NCBI RefSeq assembly: GCF_013911755.1
Contig: NZ_JACESP010000012.1
Location: forward strand, 1 to 64,000
Length of the DNA: 64,000 bases
Source of the DNA: Sphingosinicella sp.
Lineage (GTDB): Bacteria > Pseudomonadota > Alphaproteobacteria > Sphingomonadales > Sphingomonadaceae
Reading direction: 5' to 3'
In this document: piece by piece, positions 1 to 9,623 of the stretch
Layout: the number at the start of each line of letters is the position of its first letter
Numbering within the stretch: the stretch's first letter is position 1
Translations under genes and position numbers: made by a program
Notes under the pieces: generated by a model
Database searches by the model: none
What the model saw: only the letters and a program-made list of their open reading frames with translations
Told to the model about the DNA's origin: nothing

Positions 1-168
1 GCGATCGACCGCATTCGGGCGATGCACCGCACGGCCGCAGGACAAGCCCTGATCCCGCAGCTGCTTGCCGAAGGCGAGCGCTGGCTGAACCGCATCGAAC
101 TCATCCGTGAGGGCGCGATCGGTGCCCGCATCCTGATCGCGACGCGGCGGGACCGCGCGAGGCGCTAG
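1..168 (+). CDS. C-terminal 55 residues of an unrecognised protein (5' truncated by window edge)
   Basis: An open frame runs from the first base to a TAG stop at 166-168. The visible tail is Arg- and Leu-rich and ends in a basic stretch (ATRRDRARR). I recognise no domain in it. It converges on serB: its TAG and the serB stop share the bases CTAG (165-168). The frame has the same high-GC codon use as its neighbours. It could be a shadow frame, but its stop abutting the serB stop resembles other convergent pairs in this window. Confidence 0.45.
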   Translation, partial: AIDRIRAMHRTAAGQALIPQLLAEGERWLNRIELIREGAIGARILIATRRDRARR

Positions 169-1046
169 GCGGAAAACCAGTCAGCGCGGGGGATGCCGAG
201 CGCGTGGAGAAGCACGGTAAGATCGCCGCGACGAATCCGCATGTCTGCCGCATCAGCAAGCTTGGGCTTCGCGTGATAGGCGACGCCGAGGCCCGCCGTC
301 TCCACCATCAGCAGGTCGTTGGCGCCGTCGCCGATGGCGATCGTCTCGGCGAGCGCTATGCCTCTCTCCTGCGCCGCGCCGGTCAATGCCTCGCGCTTGG
401 CATTCGCGTCAACGATCGGCGGCACCACCTTGCCGGTGAGCACGTCGCCATGCGTTTCGAGCACGTTGGCGCGCGCTTCGTCGAAGCCGATCATTTCCGC
501 AACCGGACCGGTAAAGCGCGTGAAGCCGCCCGAAACAAGCAGCGTGTAGACACCGTGCCGCCGGAGCGTCCGCACAAGCGTCTGCGCGCCGGGCGACAGG
601 CGCACCCGGTCGCGCAGGCAATCGTCTATGGCCGCGACAGGGAGTTCGGCAAGCAGCGCAACGCGGCCTTCGAGCGCACCGATGAAATCGATCTCGCCGC
701 GCATCGCCGCCTCGGTCACTGCGCTGATCTCGGCCTTGAGCCCCGCGTAATCGGCAAGCTCGTCGATGCACTCGACCGTGATCATCGTCGAATCCATGTC
801 GGCGATGAAAAGCCGCCGCCTGCGTTCCGCTGCCGCCTGAACGATAACGTCGGCGTGCGGCACCGCAGCCTCCACGGCGTCGCGTACAGCGGCGGCGGGA
901 CCGGTTCCCGAGAACTCGGCGACAGCTTCAGCTTCCGTCCAGCGCGCTGCCCCTGCGTCCATACCGGCAGCGGCAGCGGCATCGCGCGCCGCGCTCACAT
1001 CGCCCGCGGATAGACGCTCCGATCCCACGATTGTAACAAGCTTCAT
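165..1046 (-). CDS. serB: Phosphoserine phosphatase SerB
   Basis: Catalyses the last step of L-serine synthesis, O-phosphoserine to serine, in the cytoplasm. The 293-residue protein has the HAD-family catalytic motif DMDST at about residues 83-87 (nucleophile Asp83, acid/base Asp85), a SGGFTRF motif in the middle and the Mg-binding GDGANDL motif near residue 240, all in family order. I start at the ATG at 1046 because GGAAGG and GAGG lie just upstream and the protein then opens MKLVTIVG. Reading further upstream would run into miaA. The start codon overlaps the divergent miaA start codon (shared CATG). With glyA and metF/metH it links serine to one-carbon metabolism. Confidence 0.95.
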   Translation of the reverse strand: MKLVTIVGSERLSAGDVSAARDAAAAAGMDAGAARWTEAEAVAEFSGTGPAAAVRDAVEAAVPHADVIVQAAAERRRRLFIADMDSTMITVECIDELADYAGLKAEISAVTEAAMRGEIDFIGALEGRVALLAELPVAAIDDCLRDRVRLSPGAQTLVRTLRRHGVYTLLVSGGFTRFTGPVAEMIGFDEARANVLETHGDVLTGKVVPPIVDANAKREALTGAAQERGIALAETIAIGDGANDLLMVETAGLGVAYHAKPKLADAADMRIRRGDLTVLLHALGIPRADWFSA

Positions 1047-1920
1047 GACCTCGCCTTCCTTGCCGCCGCTGGCGGTCATTGCAGGACCGACTGCCAGCGG
1101 CAAGTCAGCATTCGCGCTGCGCATGGCGGAAACGCGGCGCGGTGTCATCATCAATGCGGACGCAAGCCAGTGCTATCGCGACCTCAGCATCCTCTCCGCC
1201 CGTCCCTCACCCGCCGAGACCGCGCGCGCGCCGCACCGGCTCTATGGATTCCTCGAGGCCAAAGCTCCGCTCGGTGCCGCAGGGTGGGCCGCCCTCGCAC
1301 GGCGCGAGATCGCGCGCGCGCACGATCAGGGCCTGCTTCCGATCCTTGTCGGCGGCACAGGCCTTTATCTGCGCACGCTGCTTCAAGGTATCGCGCCGGT
1401 CCCCGAAATCGACCCGGACGTCCGCGCCCTGGTCCGTGCGCTCGATACCGCAGCACTCGCGCAGGCGCTTGCCCGCGAAGACCCGGCCATGGCCGCGCGC
1501 CTCCACCCCAACGACACGCAGCGCATGGCGCGTGCGCTGGAAGTGAAACGCAGCACCGGCGTCTCGCTCGGCGATCATCAGGCGCAGCTTTCGGGCGGAT
1601 TGCTTGGCACGGTGGCGCTGGAGCCCGCCGTCGTCGAGATCGACCGGGACGAACTCGGCCGCCGCTGCGACGCGCGCTTCGATACGATGCTGGCGGACGG
1701 CGGCCTCGACGAGGCCGTGCGGCTGCTCGCCATGCACCTCGACCCGGCGCTCCCCGTGATGAAGGCGATCGGCGTCCCGCCGCTCATCGCTCATCTCAAG
1801 GGTGAAGGTACGCTGGAAGCAGCGATCCTACGCGCGAAGCTCGATACGCGGCGCTACGCCAAGCGCCAGCGCACGTGGTTCAGGAACCAGACGCCGGATT
1901 GGCCGCGGCTTCAACCTTAG
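1045..1920 (+). CDS. miaA: tRNA dimethylallyltransferase MiaA
   Basis: Transfers a dimethylallyl group to N6 of A37 in tRNAs that read UNN codons. The 291 residues show the P-loop GPTASGKS (14-21), a DASQCYRDLSI segment in place of the usual DSMQVYRG-like motif, GGTGLYLR, NDTQRMARALEV and the C-terminal [14 protein letters not shown], as in the family. The ATG at 1045 leaves the normal short lead before the P-loop. There is no clear Shine-Dalgarno sequence, because the upstream DNA is the start of serB on the other strand. The last 41 bases overlap the 3' end of the convergent histidine kinase gene. Confidence 0.95.
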   Translation: MTSPSLPPLAVIAGPTASGKSAFALRMAETRRGVIINADASQCYRDLSILSARPSPAETARAPHRLYGFLEAKAPLGAAGWAALARREIARAHDQGLLPILVGGTGLYLRTLLQGIAPVPEIDPDVRALVRALDTAALAQALAREDPAMAARLHPNDTQRMARALEVKRSTGVSLGDHQAQLSGGLLGTVALEPAVVEIDRDELGRRCDARFDTMLADGGLDEAVRLLAMHLDPALPVMKAIGVPPLIAHLKGEGTLEAAILRAKLDTRRYAKRQRTWFRNQTPDWPRLQP

Positions 1921-3913
1921 ACGCTTGATCGAGGGTCTCGCGCACCTTCTGGGCGAGGCCCTCCATCGTATACGGCTTGCGGACGGTCGCGGCTGGCGGA
2001 TCGAGCGGCTCGCCATCAACACCCGTGCGGGCGAAACCGCTGGTGTAGAGAATGCCAAGCTCAGGCCAGCGCGACAGCGCCTCTCGTGCCAGTTCATCGC
2101 CGTACATGCCGGGCATTACGATATCGGTGAACAGCAAGTGGATGCCCGGGTGTTCGTCGAGGATTTCGAGCGCTTCCTTGCCGTTCGCGGCGTGGCGCAC
2201 CGTGTAGCCGAGCTCGCGCAGGTTCTCGACCGTCACCATGCGGAGCTGGTCCTCATCCTCCACCACAAGGATCGTCTCTTCGGAGCTTCCACCCGCGAGC
2301 GGCCCTTCCGCACGCGGGACCGATGGAACGACGCGCCCGATGATCTGCACGGGCAGATAGATATCGACACGCGTGCCTTCGCCCGGCGTGGACTCGATCG
2401 AGATATGACCGCCGGATTGATGGACGAAGCCATGCACCTGGCTGAGACCGAGGCCGGTTCCCTTGCCCACGGCCTTTGTCGTGAAGAAGGGCTCGAAAAC
2501 ACGCTCGACCACCTCCGGCGGCATTCCCTGCCCCGTGTCGGTGACGCTGATCAGCGCGTAGGCGCTTGCCGCCTCGCCTTCCGGGAGCGGTTCGCCGTTC
2601 GGCACATAGCGCGTGGTCTCGATCCGGAGCGTGCCGCCGTCGGGCATCGCGTCGCGCGCATTGGCGGCGAGGTTAATGATGACGTTCTCAAGCTCTCCGG
2701 GATCGACGAACACCGGCGGAATATCATCTCCGAATTTCGTTTCCACGGCTATTCGCTCGCCGAGCGTGCGGCCAATCAGATCGACGACGCCTTTCATCAG
2801 CGTGTTCACTTCGACAGTCTGCGGATTCAGCGACTGACGCCGTGAAAACGCGAGCAACCGCGCCGTCAGGGACGCGGCGCGGGTCGCTCCCTCGCGGGCA
2901 TTATCGATCAACTTCAAGACACGCGCATCTTCCGTGCTGATCCGCCGCTTCAAAAGGTCGAGGCTGCTGATGATGACCGCGAGCATGTTGTTGAAATCGT
3001 GCGCGATACCGCCAGTGAGCTGGCCGACGGCCTCCATTCGCTGCGCCTGACGAAGGCGATTTTCGGCCGCCTCGCGCGATGCGATTTCGGCGCGGAGCGC
3101 GACGTTCGCCTGCGTCATTTCATGCGTGCGGGCAGCGACCGCCGCCTCCAGCACGTTCCGCCTGATCTCCCCGGCTTCCTCGCGCTCCAGCGCCAGCTTG
3201 GTGCGGTACACCATGTAAGCGAGCGCGATCATGGAAATGAGCGCCGCCACCAGCAGCGCAACACCGAGCGCCGCCAGCCTGTAGAGCGACTGCGCGCCGA
3301 GCTGGTCGCGCTTTACAACCTCCTGCTGCCGCCGGTCGAGAACGGCGCGCTGCTCGGCGACGATCTCGTTCATCATCGCCTGAATCTCGTCCATCAGGCG
3401 ACGGCCGTAGCCCGAGGCGACGTCGATCCGCGCCTCCTCCATGCGGCCCCGGCGGGTCATCTCCACCGACCGTGCCATTTCCTCCAGCTTGAGCGCGATG
3501 AGCCGCCGCAGCACGACGAAGCGCGCCGTCTGCCGCTCGTCGCCTTCGCCGATTCTGGTCTGCATGTCATCGAGCACGGTCGAGCTACGCGCGATCGCAG
3601 CCTCATAGGGCTCAAGGAACACCGGGTTTTCGGTGAGCACATAGCCGCGCTGACTGCGCTCTGCCTCCTGAAGCGCATTGATCGCACGCTCTGCAGCAAC
3701 AAGGCTCTCGAAACCCTCGCTGGTGCGGGCAACGGCTTCGGTGCGCGTGCGTTCGATGTCGACCGCGCGTTGAAACGCGGCAAACGAAATCGCACCGATG
3801 CCTATGAGCGCGGCAAGCAGCGCGAAGACCCCAACGACAAAATGCCAGGTCCGGGTTCCGGTACGGCGATCCTCGAACCCGGTGGAAACGGTAGCGTCAT
3901 CCATCCGGCGCAT
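1880..3913 (-). CDS. Membrane hybrid histidine kinase (CHASE3-like sensor, HisKA, HATPase, receiver)
   Basis: A sensor kinase of about 677 residues. Order: TM1 (about 24-47); a helical periplasmic region with charged heptads resembling CHASE3 (about 50-205); TM2 (about 211-236); a coiled-coil linker; phosphoacceptor His305 in [10 protein letters not shown]; ATPase boxes N ([14 protein letters not shown]), G1 (DTGQGM) and G2 (GTGLGLS); and a C-terminal receiver with acceptor Asp near 597 ([11 protein letters not shown]). The stimulus cannot be read from sequence and no response regulator gene is adjacent. I use the ATG at 3913. A GTG at 3958 and an ATG at 3904 are possible and none has a strong ribosome site. 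Divergent from ilvB; 3' end overlaps miaA. Confidence 0.9.
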   Translation of the reverse strand: MRRMDDATVSTGFEDRRTGTRTWHFVVGVFALLAALIGIGAISFAAFQRAVDIERTRTEAVARTSEGFESLVAAERAINALQEAERSQRGYVLTENPVFLEPYEAAIARSSTVLDDMQTRIGEGDERQTARFVVLRRLIALKLEEMARSVEMTRRGRMEEARIDVASGYGRRLMDEIQAMMNEIVAEQRAVLDRRQQEVVKRDQLGAQSLYRLAALGVALLVAALISMIALAYMVYRTKLALEREEAGEIRRNVLEAAVAARTHEMTQANVALRAEIASREAAENRLRQAQRMEAVGQLTGGIAHDFNNMLAVIISSLDLLKRRISTEDARVLKLIDNAREGATRAASLTARLLAFSRRQSLNPQTVEVNTLMKGVVDLIGRTLGERIAVETKFGDDIPPVFVDPGELENVIINLAANARDAMPDGGTLRIETTRYVPNGEPLPEGEAASAYALISVTDTGQGMPPEVVERVFEPFFTTKAVGKGTGLGLSQVHGFVHQSGGHISIESTPGEGTRVDIYLPVQIIGRVVPSVPRAEGPLAGGSSEETILVVEDEDQLRMVTVENLRELGYTVRHAANGKEALEILDEHPGIHLLFTDIVMPGMYGDELAREALSRWPELGILYTSGFARTGVDGEPLDPPAATVRKPYTMEGLAQKVRETLDQASKVEAAANPASGS

Positions 3914-4020
3914 CTTGCCGAACTTGACGATCGAAGGCGAGGCCTCAAAGCGCCACACCTATTTTGCATCTATCATGCGCTATTAAATTTAAATTTGTAC
4001 GAATATTTCAAGAGGTGGGG

Positions 4021-4049
4021 TTGCCCTGAACGTTTTAATCTCGTACATG
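4021..4049 (+). promoter_or_regulatory. Candidate sigma-70-type promoter for ilvB-ilvN
   Basis: TTGCCC (4021-4026) and TACATG (4044-4049) are separated by 17 bases, just upstream of ilvB. The surrounding 110-base gap is the AT-rich stretch between the divergent kinase and ilvB. I found no isoleucine/valine-rich leader peptide here, so attenuation like that of leuA is not evident. Confidence 0.4.
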
Positions 4050-4071
4050 CGCGGGCCGAATCAAGGAAACC

Positions 4072-5822
4072 ATGGCTGTGAACGAACAGAAAACCGGAGC
4101 GGAAAATCTCATCCAAGCGCTGACCGAGCTCGGCGTCGATACCGTTTTCGGCTATCCGGGCGGCGCCGTGCTGCCGATCTATGACGCGCTGTTCCAGCAG
4201 TCGGTGATCAAGCACGTCCTTGTCCGCCACGAGCAGGCCGCAGTCCATGCAGCTGAGGGCTATGCACGTTCGACCGGCAAACCCGGCGTCGTGCTCGTCA
4301 CCTCCGGCCCCGGCGCGACCAATGCCGTCACCGGCATCACCGACGCGCTGCTTGATTCCATCCCGGTCGTCGTGCTCACCGGGCAGGTCGCCACGCACCT
4401 CATCGGGTCGGACGCCTTTCAGGAGTGCGACACGGTCGGCATCACCCGCCACTGCTCCAAGCACAACTATCTGGTGAAAGATCCGGAGCGGCTGGCGGAC
4501 ATCGTCCACGAGGCGTTCCACATCGCCACCTCCGGCCGCCCCGGCCCCGTCGTCATCGACATTCCGAAGGACGTTCAGGTCGCGCGCGCGGGCTACCGCA
4601 AGCGTTCGGCGCTGCATAACGGCTACAAGCTGCAGCTGAAGGGCGAACTGAAGGACATCGAAGCCGCCGTCGAAATGCTGGCGAAGGCCGAGCGTCCGAT
4701 CCTCTACACGGGCGGCGGCGTCATCAATTCCGGCAACGGCGCCGCGCAGCTTCTGCGCGAGCTGGCCCGTGTCACGGGTGCGCCCGTCACCTCGACGCTA
4801 ATGGGCCTCGGCGCCTTCCCAGCCGCCTCGCCGCAGTGGCTCGGTATGCTTGGTATGCACGGCACCTATGAAGCCAACATGGCGATGAACGAGTGCGACC
4901 TGATGCTGTGCATCGGCGCCCGCTTCGACGACCGCGTCACCGGGCGCCTCGACGCCTTTTCGCCGAATTCGAAGAAGATCCACATCGATATCGACCGCTC
5001 CTCGATCAACAAGAACGTGAAAGCGGACCTCGGCATCGTCGGCGACGTCGGCCACGTCCTTGAAGACATGCTGAAGATCTGGAAAGCGCGCGCCCACAAG
5101 GCCGTCGACCAGAAGGCATGGTTCGCGAAGATCGACGCGTGGCGGACGAAGGACAGCCTCGGCTTCCGGCAGACCGGCAAGGAAATCCTGCCGCAATACG
5201 CGATCCAGCGCCTTTACGAGGCGACGAAGGCGAAGGCGCCGATCATCACCACAGAGGTCGGCCAGCACCAGATGTGGGCCGCGCAGCATTTCCATTTCGA
5301 ATCGCCGCGCAAGTGGCTGACCTCGGGCGGGCTCGGCACGATGGGTTACGGGCTCCCTGCCGCAATCGGTGCGCAGATGGGCAATCCCAGGGCGCTCGTC
5401 ATCGACATCGCGGGCGAGGCCTCGATCCTGATGAACATTCAGGAGATGTCCACGGCCATCCAATATCGCCTGCCCGTGAAGGTGTTCGTGCTCAACAACG
5501 AGTATATGGGCATGGTCCGTCAGTGGCAGCAGCTCACCTACGAGAGCCGCTATTCCGAAAGCTACAGCGAGGCGCTCCCCGATTTCGTGAAGCTCGCGGA
5601 GGCATACGGCTGGAAGGGCATCCGCATCGAGGACGTTGATGGCCTCGACGCCGGGATCGCCGAGATGCTGGCGTATGACGGCCCCGTGTTCGTCGATTGC
5701 CGCGTCGCAAAGCTGGAGAATTGCTTCCCGATGATCCCGTCCGGCGCCGCCCATACGGAAATGCTTCTGAATTCGTCCGACGTGAAGGGCGAACTCGACG
5801 AAGACGCGCAGGCGCTCGTCTG

Positions 5823-5823
<1 letters not shown>
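4072..5823 (+). CDS. ilvB: Acetolactate synthase large (catalytic) subunit
   Basis: Condenses pyruvate with pyruvate or 2-oxobutyrate, the first common step of valine, leucine and isoleucine synthesis; needs ThDP, Mg and FAD. The 583 residues have the N-terminal ThDP-binding part with catalytic Glu54 (VRHEQAAVHAAEG), the central FAD domain with RFDDRVTGR, and a C-terminal ThDP-binding segment GEASILMN followed by LNNEYMGMVRQWQ. AAGGAAAC precedes the ATG. The stop codon overlaps the start of ilvN by one base (TGATG), so the two subunits are probably translationally coupled. Confidence 0.97.
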
Positions 5824-7401
<1,578 letters not shown>

Positions 7402-7433
7402 CACGCTCCGTCACAAGAGCTTCGGTTGACAGG

Positions 7434-7480
7434 AACGGCGCCCGCGGCACAGGCTGCGGGCGCCGTTTCCCGTTTCAGGA
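7434..7480 (+). terminator. Rho-independent terminator of ilvC
   Basis: A perfect 12-bp stem (7434-7445 with 7456-7467, arm AACGGCGCCCGC) with a 10-base loop, then TTTCCCGTTT. It sits 33 bases after the ilvC stop and separates the ilv operon from the yceI-like gene. Confidence 0.65.
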
Positions 7481-7488
7481 GCCCCGCC

Positions 7489-8094
7489 ATGAAAGCCCAG
7501 CTTGTCGCCCTCGCCCTCATCGGCCTCACAGCCCCCGCATTCGCCCAGGGCCAGCAGGGCGCAGAGGCCGCCGCGAAAGTCGCCGCCGGCACCTATACGG
7601 TCGATACCGATCACACGCAGATCGCGTGGGGCATCAACCACCTCGGCTTCAATGTCTATTACGGCATCTTCGGCGGCACGACCGGCACGTTGACGCTGGA
7701 CCCCGCGAAACCGGCGTCTGCGAGCGTCTCGCTGACCATACCGGTCGACCAGGTGACGACGACCAGCGAAAAGCTGAACGCACACCTCAAGACCGCCGAC
7801 TTCTTCGACACCGCGAAGTTCCCGACCGCCACCTTCAAATCGACGGCGGTCGTCGTCGACGGCCTCAAGGCGAAGATCACCGGCGATCTCACGATCAGGG
7901 GCATCACAAAGCCGGTTGTGCTGGATGCGCGCTTCACCGGCGCGGGTCCCAACCCGATGAGCAAGATCGAAACGGTGGGCTTCGAGGCGCGCGCCACCAT
8001 CAAGCGCAGCGATTACGGTATCAACTATGCGCTCCCCGTGCTCGGTGACGAGGTCAGCCTGCACATCACCGCCGCTTTCGAACGCCGCCCGTGA
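7489..8094 (+). CDS. YceI-family periplasmic lipid-binding-fold protein
   Basis: A 201-residue secreted protein. It has a signal peptide (first 20 residues, ending PAFAQ) and then a YceI-like beta-barrel domain: TYTVDTDHTQIAWGINHLGF near the mature N-terminus, DFFDTAKFPTATFKS in the middle and DLTIRGITKPVVLD toward the end, the recognisable landmarks of the family. Members bind isoprenoid-like lipids, but the ligand cannot be read here. The ATG at 7489 follows AGGAGCC. A 9-bp hairpin (8083-8091 with 8098-8106) holds the stop codon in its loop but has no U-tract. Confidence 0.9.
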   Translation: MKAQLVALALIGLTAPAFAQGQQGAEAAAKVAAGTYTVDTDHTQIAWGINHLGFNVYYGIFGGTTGTLTLDPAKPASASVSLTIPVDQVTTTSEKLNAHLKTADFFDTAKFPTATFKSTAVVVDGLKAKITGDLTIRGITKPVVLDARFTGAGPNPMSKIETVGFEARATIKRSDYGINYALPVLGDEVSLHITAAFERRP

Positions 8095-8146
8095 TCGCGG
8101 GCGGCGTGTCGGGCAAACTTACAGAGAGATTATAGCTAACGCGCTG

Positions 8147-8156
8147 TTAACTATCG
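8147..8156 (+). promoter_or_regulatory. Shared upstream box TTAACTATCG (candidate activator site)
   Basis: TTAACTATCG begins 42 bases before the GG of the -24 element of the PEP-CTERM gene. A 9-of-10 copy (TTAACCATCG, 9019-9028) begins exactly 42 bases before the -24 GG of the next gene's promoter. Identical spacing suggests a common activator. No known regulator motif was matched. Confidence 0.35.
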
Positions 8157-8187
8157 TCTATCGTGCAAAAGCTCAACTCTTCGATTC

Positions 8188-8203
8188 TGGCATCGTCCCT
8201 GCA
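8188..8203 (+). promoter_or_regulatory. Sigma-54-like -24/-12 promoter of the PEP-CTERM gene
   Basis: TGGCA (8188-8192) and CTGCA (8199-8203) place the invariant GG (8189-8190) and GC (8201-8202) 10 bases apart, the spacing required by RpoN. One base of the -12 consensus TTGCA differs. The predicted start near 8214 leaves a leader of about 29 bases containing the AGAGG ribosome site. Confidence 0.5.
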
Positions 8204-8242
8204 TCTGATGGACCGAACACGGTTTGATCAGAGGATTATGTC

Positions 8243-8911
8243 ATGAAGTATGCTTTCGCTTTTGCCGCCATGCTCGCTTCCACCAGCGCGGCGGCTGCTG
8301 TGATCTCGTCGTCCGTGGGCGGCGTCCCGGTCGGCGCCAACGTCTACGAGAGCTTCGACGCGATCGGCCCCGGCGGCACGACTGCGAGCGGTATCACCGT
8401 CTCGTTCTCCGGCACGGATGCTGGCACGGCTTCGCTTCCGAACGTCGGCGGCAAGTATGCGGCGCCCTATGTTTCGGGCGGCAACGGCACGCTGTTCGGC
8501 AACGCGCAGGCGGATGGCCAGGACGTCACCCAGTATCTGACGACCGGCATCGGCAGCGTCACGCTCGATCTTGGTGACGATCACCAGTATTTCGGCATCC
8601 TGTGGGGCTCGGTCGATACCTACAACTCGCTGGCCTTCTATGCGGGCGACACACTGCTCTTCACCTATTCCGGGTCTGATGTGGCCGCAGTCGCCAACGG
8701 CGATCAGGGTGCAGCCGGCACCTACTACGTGAACATCAATTCGGACACGGCCTTCAACAAGGTGGTCGCCTCCAGCTCGGGCTATGCGTTCGAGTTCGAT
8801 AACGTCGCGCTCGCCTACAAGCCGATCACCGACGTGCCCGAACCGGGCGCGCTCGCGCTCTTCGGTCTCGGCGCGATCGGCATTGCCGCCGCGCGTCGCC
8901 GCAAGGCCTGA
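8243..8911 (+). CDS. PEP-CTERM sorting-domain surface protein
   Basis: A 222-residue secreted protein. It has an N-terminal signal peptide (about 1-19, ending SAAAA), a Gly/Ser/Thr/Asp-rich central part without cysteines, and a C-terminal sorting signal of about 26 residues: VPEPG, a hydrophobic helix, then the basic cluster ARRRKA. In the known system an exosortase cleaves near PEP and the protein goes to the outside, often with exopolysaccharide. No exosortase gene lies in this window. The start follows AGAGG. Transcription is probably RpoN-dependent from 8188-8203 and ends at a strong hairpin. Confidence 0.9.
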   Translation: MKYAFAFAAMLASTSAAAAVISSSVGGVPVGANVYESFDAIGPGGTTASGITVSFSGTDAGTASLPNVGGKYAAPYVSGGNGTLFGNAQADGQDVTQYLTTGIGSVTLDLGDDHQYFGILWGSVDTYNSLAFYAGDTLLFTYSGSDVAAVANGDQGAAGTYYVNINSDTAFNKVVASSSGYAFEFDNVALAYKPITDVPEPGALALFGLGAIGIAAARRRKA

Positions 8912-8931
8912 ACAGCTTCGTTCTCAGGTGG

Positions 8932-8960
8932 AAAGGGCGACCTCCGGGTCGCCCTTTTTC
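8932..8960 (+). terminator. Rho-independent terminator of the PEP-CTERM gene
   Basis: A perfect 11-bp stem (8932-8942 with 8947-8957, arm AAAGGGCGACC), a 4-base loop and a T-rich tail (TTTTTC). It lies 20 bases after the stop. Confidence 0.85.
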
Positions 8961-9018
8961 TTTGTGTTCACAAGATGCTGTCGCCCATTTTTACAGTTCC
9001 GTGATCGTTCCTTCTGCC

Positions 9019-9028
9019 TTAACCATCG
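9019..9028 (+). promoter_or_regulatory. Shared upstream box TTAACCATCG (candidate activator site)
   Basis: A near-copy of the box at 8147-8156, with the same 42-base distance to the -24 GG of the promoter that follows. See that entry. Confidence 0.35.
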
Positions 9029-9059
9029 AAACGGTTGATGTGGCACGCGGCGGGAACGC

Positions 9060-9075
9060 TGGCACTGCTTTTGCA
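9060..9075 (+). promoter_or_regulatory. Sigma-54 -24/-12 promoter of the small secreted-protein gene
   Basis: TGGCAC (9060-9065) and TTGCA (9071-9075), with exactly 10 bases between GG and GC, match the conserved core of the RpoN consensus. The predicted start near 9086 gives a 26-base leader that contains GGAGAGGA. Confidence 0.6.
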
Positions 9076-9111
9076 TTCACACTGTACAAGACAGTGGAGA
9101 GGAAACCGGCA

Positions 9112-9390
9112 ATGATCGTTCGGTATGGTATAGCAGCCTTGGCAACCCTTCTGGCAGCGGCCCCGGTCGCCGCTGAGCCCGTGGAAAACGGTTCGGAAGT
9201 CGCCGCCCTCCTCTCCGATCTCGAGGGTCGCTGCTGGGCCGTGGACATCGACGGTGCCATTCTCGATGCAGACGCCATGGCGCAGATCGAAGGCCCCATC
9301 GATATCGAACTCGAATGCGTGATGAGTGAAATCAAACCCGCATCCGCCAGTCCGAACCACAAGGTGCCGCTGCCCGCGAACGTCATCTGA
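9112..9390 (+). CDS. Small secreted protein of unknown function (92 aa)
   Basis: I do not recognise the family. It has a clear signal peptide (about 1-21, ending PVAAE), a short acidic mature region with two cysteines (41 and 69) that could form a disulfide, and no transmembrane segment or sorting signal. GGAGAGGA precedes the ATG at 9112. It lies downstream of the PEP-CTERM gene, separated by a terminator, and has its own near-consensus sigma-54 promoter sharing an upstream box with that gene. The two are therefore probably co-regulated, which hints at a role at the cell surface. Confidence 0.7.
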   Translation: MIVRYGIAALATLLAAAPVAAEPVENGSEVAALLSDLEGRCWAVDIDGAILDADAMAQIEGPIDIELECVMSEIKPASASPNHKVPLPANVI

Positions 9391-9403
9391 CGCCGTTCGG
9401 GGC

Positions 9404-9433
9404 TGGACAAACCCGGCCGTTTCCCACATAGAC
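9404..9433 (+). promoter_or_regulatory. Candidate promoter for the leuA leader
   Basis: TGGACA (9404-9409) and CATAGA (9428-9433) are separated by 18 bases. Transcription would begin around 9440-9443, at or within a few bases of the leader-peptide ATG, implying a leaderless leader RNA. Confidence 0.4.
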
Positions 9434-9442
9434 TGCCGCCCA

Positions 9443-9514
9443 TGATGCGGCACAACAGCCTCGCCCTTTCTCAGCGCGCTCTTCTCGCGCTCCTTCGACT
9501 TACGCGCCCTTAGG
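9443..9514 (+). CDS. Leucine-rich leader peptide of leuA (attenuator peptide, 23 aa)
   Basis: A 23-codon frame beginning ATGATG and ending at TAG 9512-9514. It encodes seven leucines (positions 7, 9, 14, 15, 17, 18 and 20), four of them in the cluster ALLALL. It precedes leuA, is followed by competing hairpins and a terminator, and so has the layout of a leucine attenuator: with scarce Leu-tRNA the ribosome stalls in the cluster and lets an alternative RNA structure form. There is no Shine-Dalgarno sequence, in keeping with leaderless leader peptides known for trp attenuators in some alphaproteobacteria. Confidence 0.75.
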
Positions 9515-9602
9515 CGCGCGGGTTTTGCTGTCTGGCGCTCTGGACGCGCCGCCGCCTAAGGGTCTCGATCGAACCGAACCGCAAAGGTTCGCATCTGTTT
9601 TT
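9508..9602 (+). terminator. leuA attenuator: long-range hairpin and terminator
   Basis: A 10-bp perfect pairing joins CCCTTAGGCG (9508-9517, overlapping the leader stop codon) to CGCCTAAGGG (9554-9563). A second hairpin (GATCGAACC at 9568-9576 with GGTTCG-C-ATC at 9587-9596, one bulged C) is followed by TGTTTT (9597-9602) and ends 21 bases before leuA. The first is a candidate switch helix and the second the terminator. How they exclude each other is not obvious by eye. Confidence 0.55.
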
Positions 9603-9623
9603 CCGAGATTTTGAAGGTGTGCC

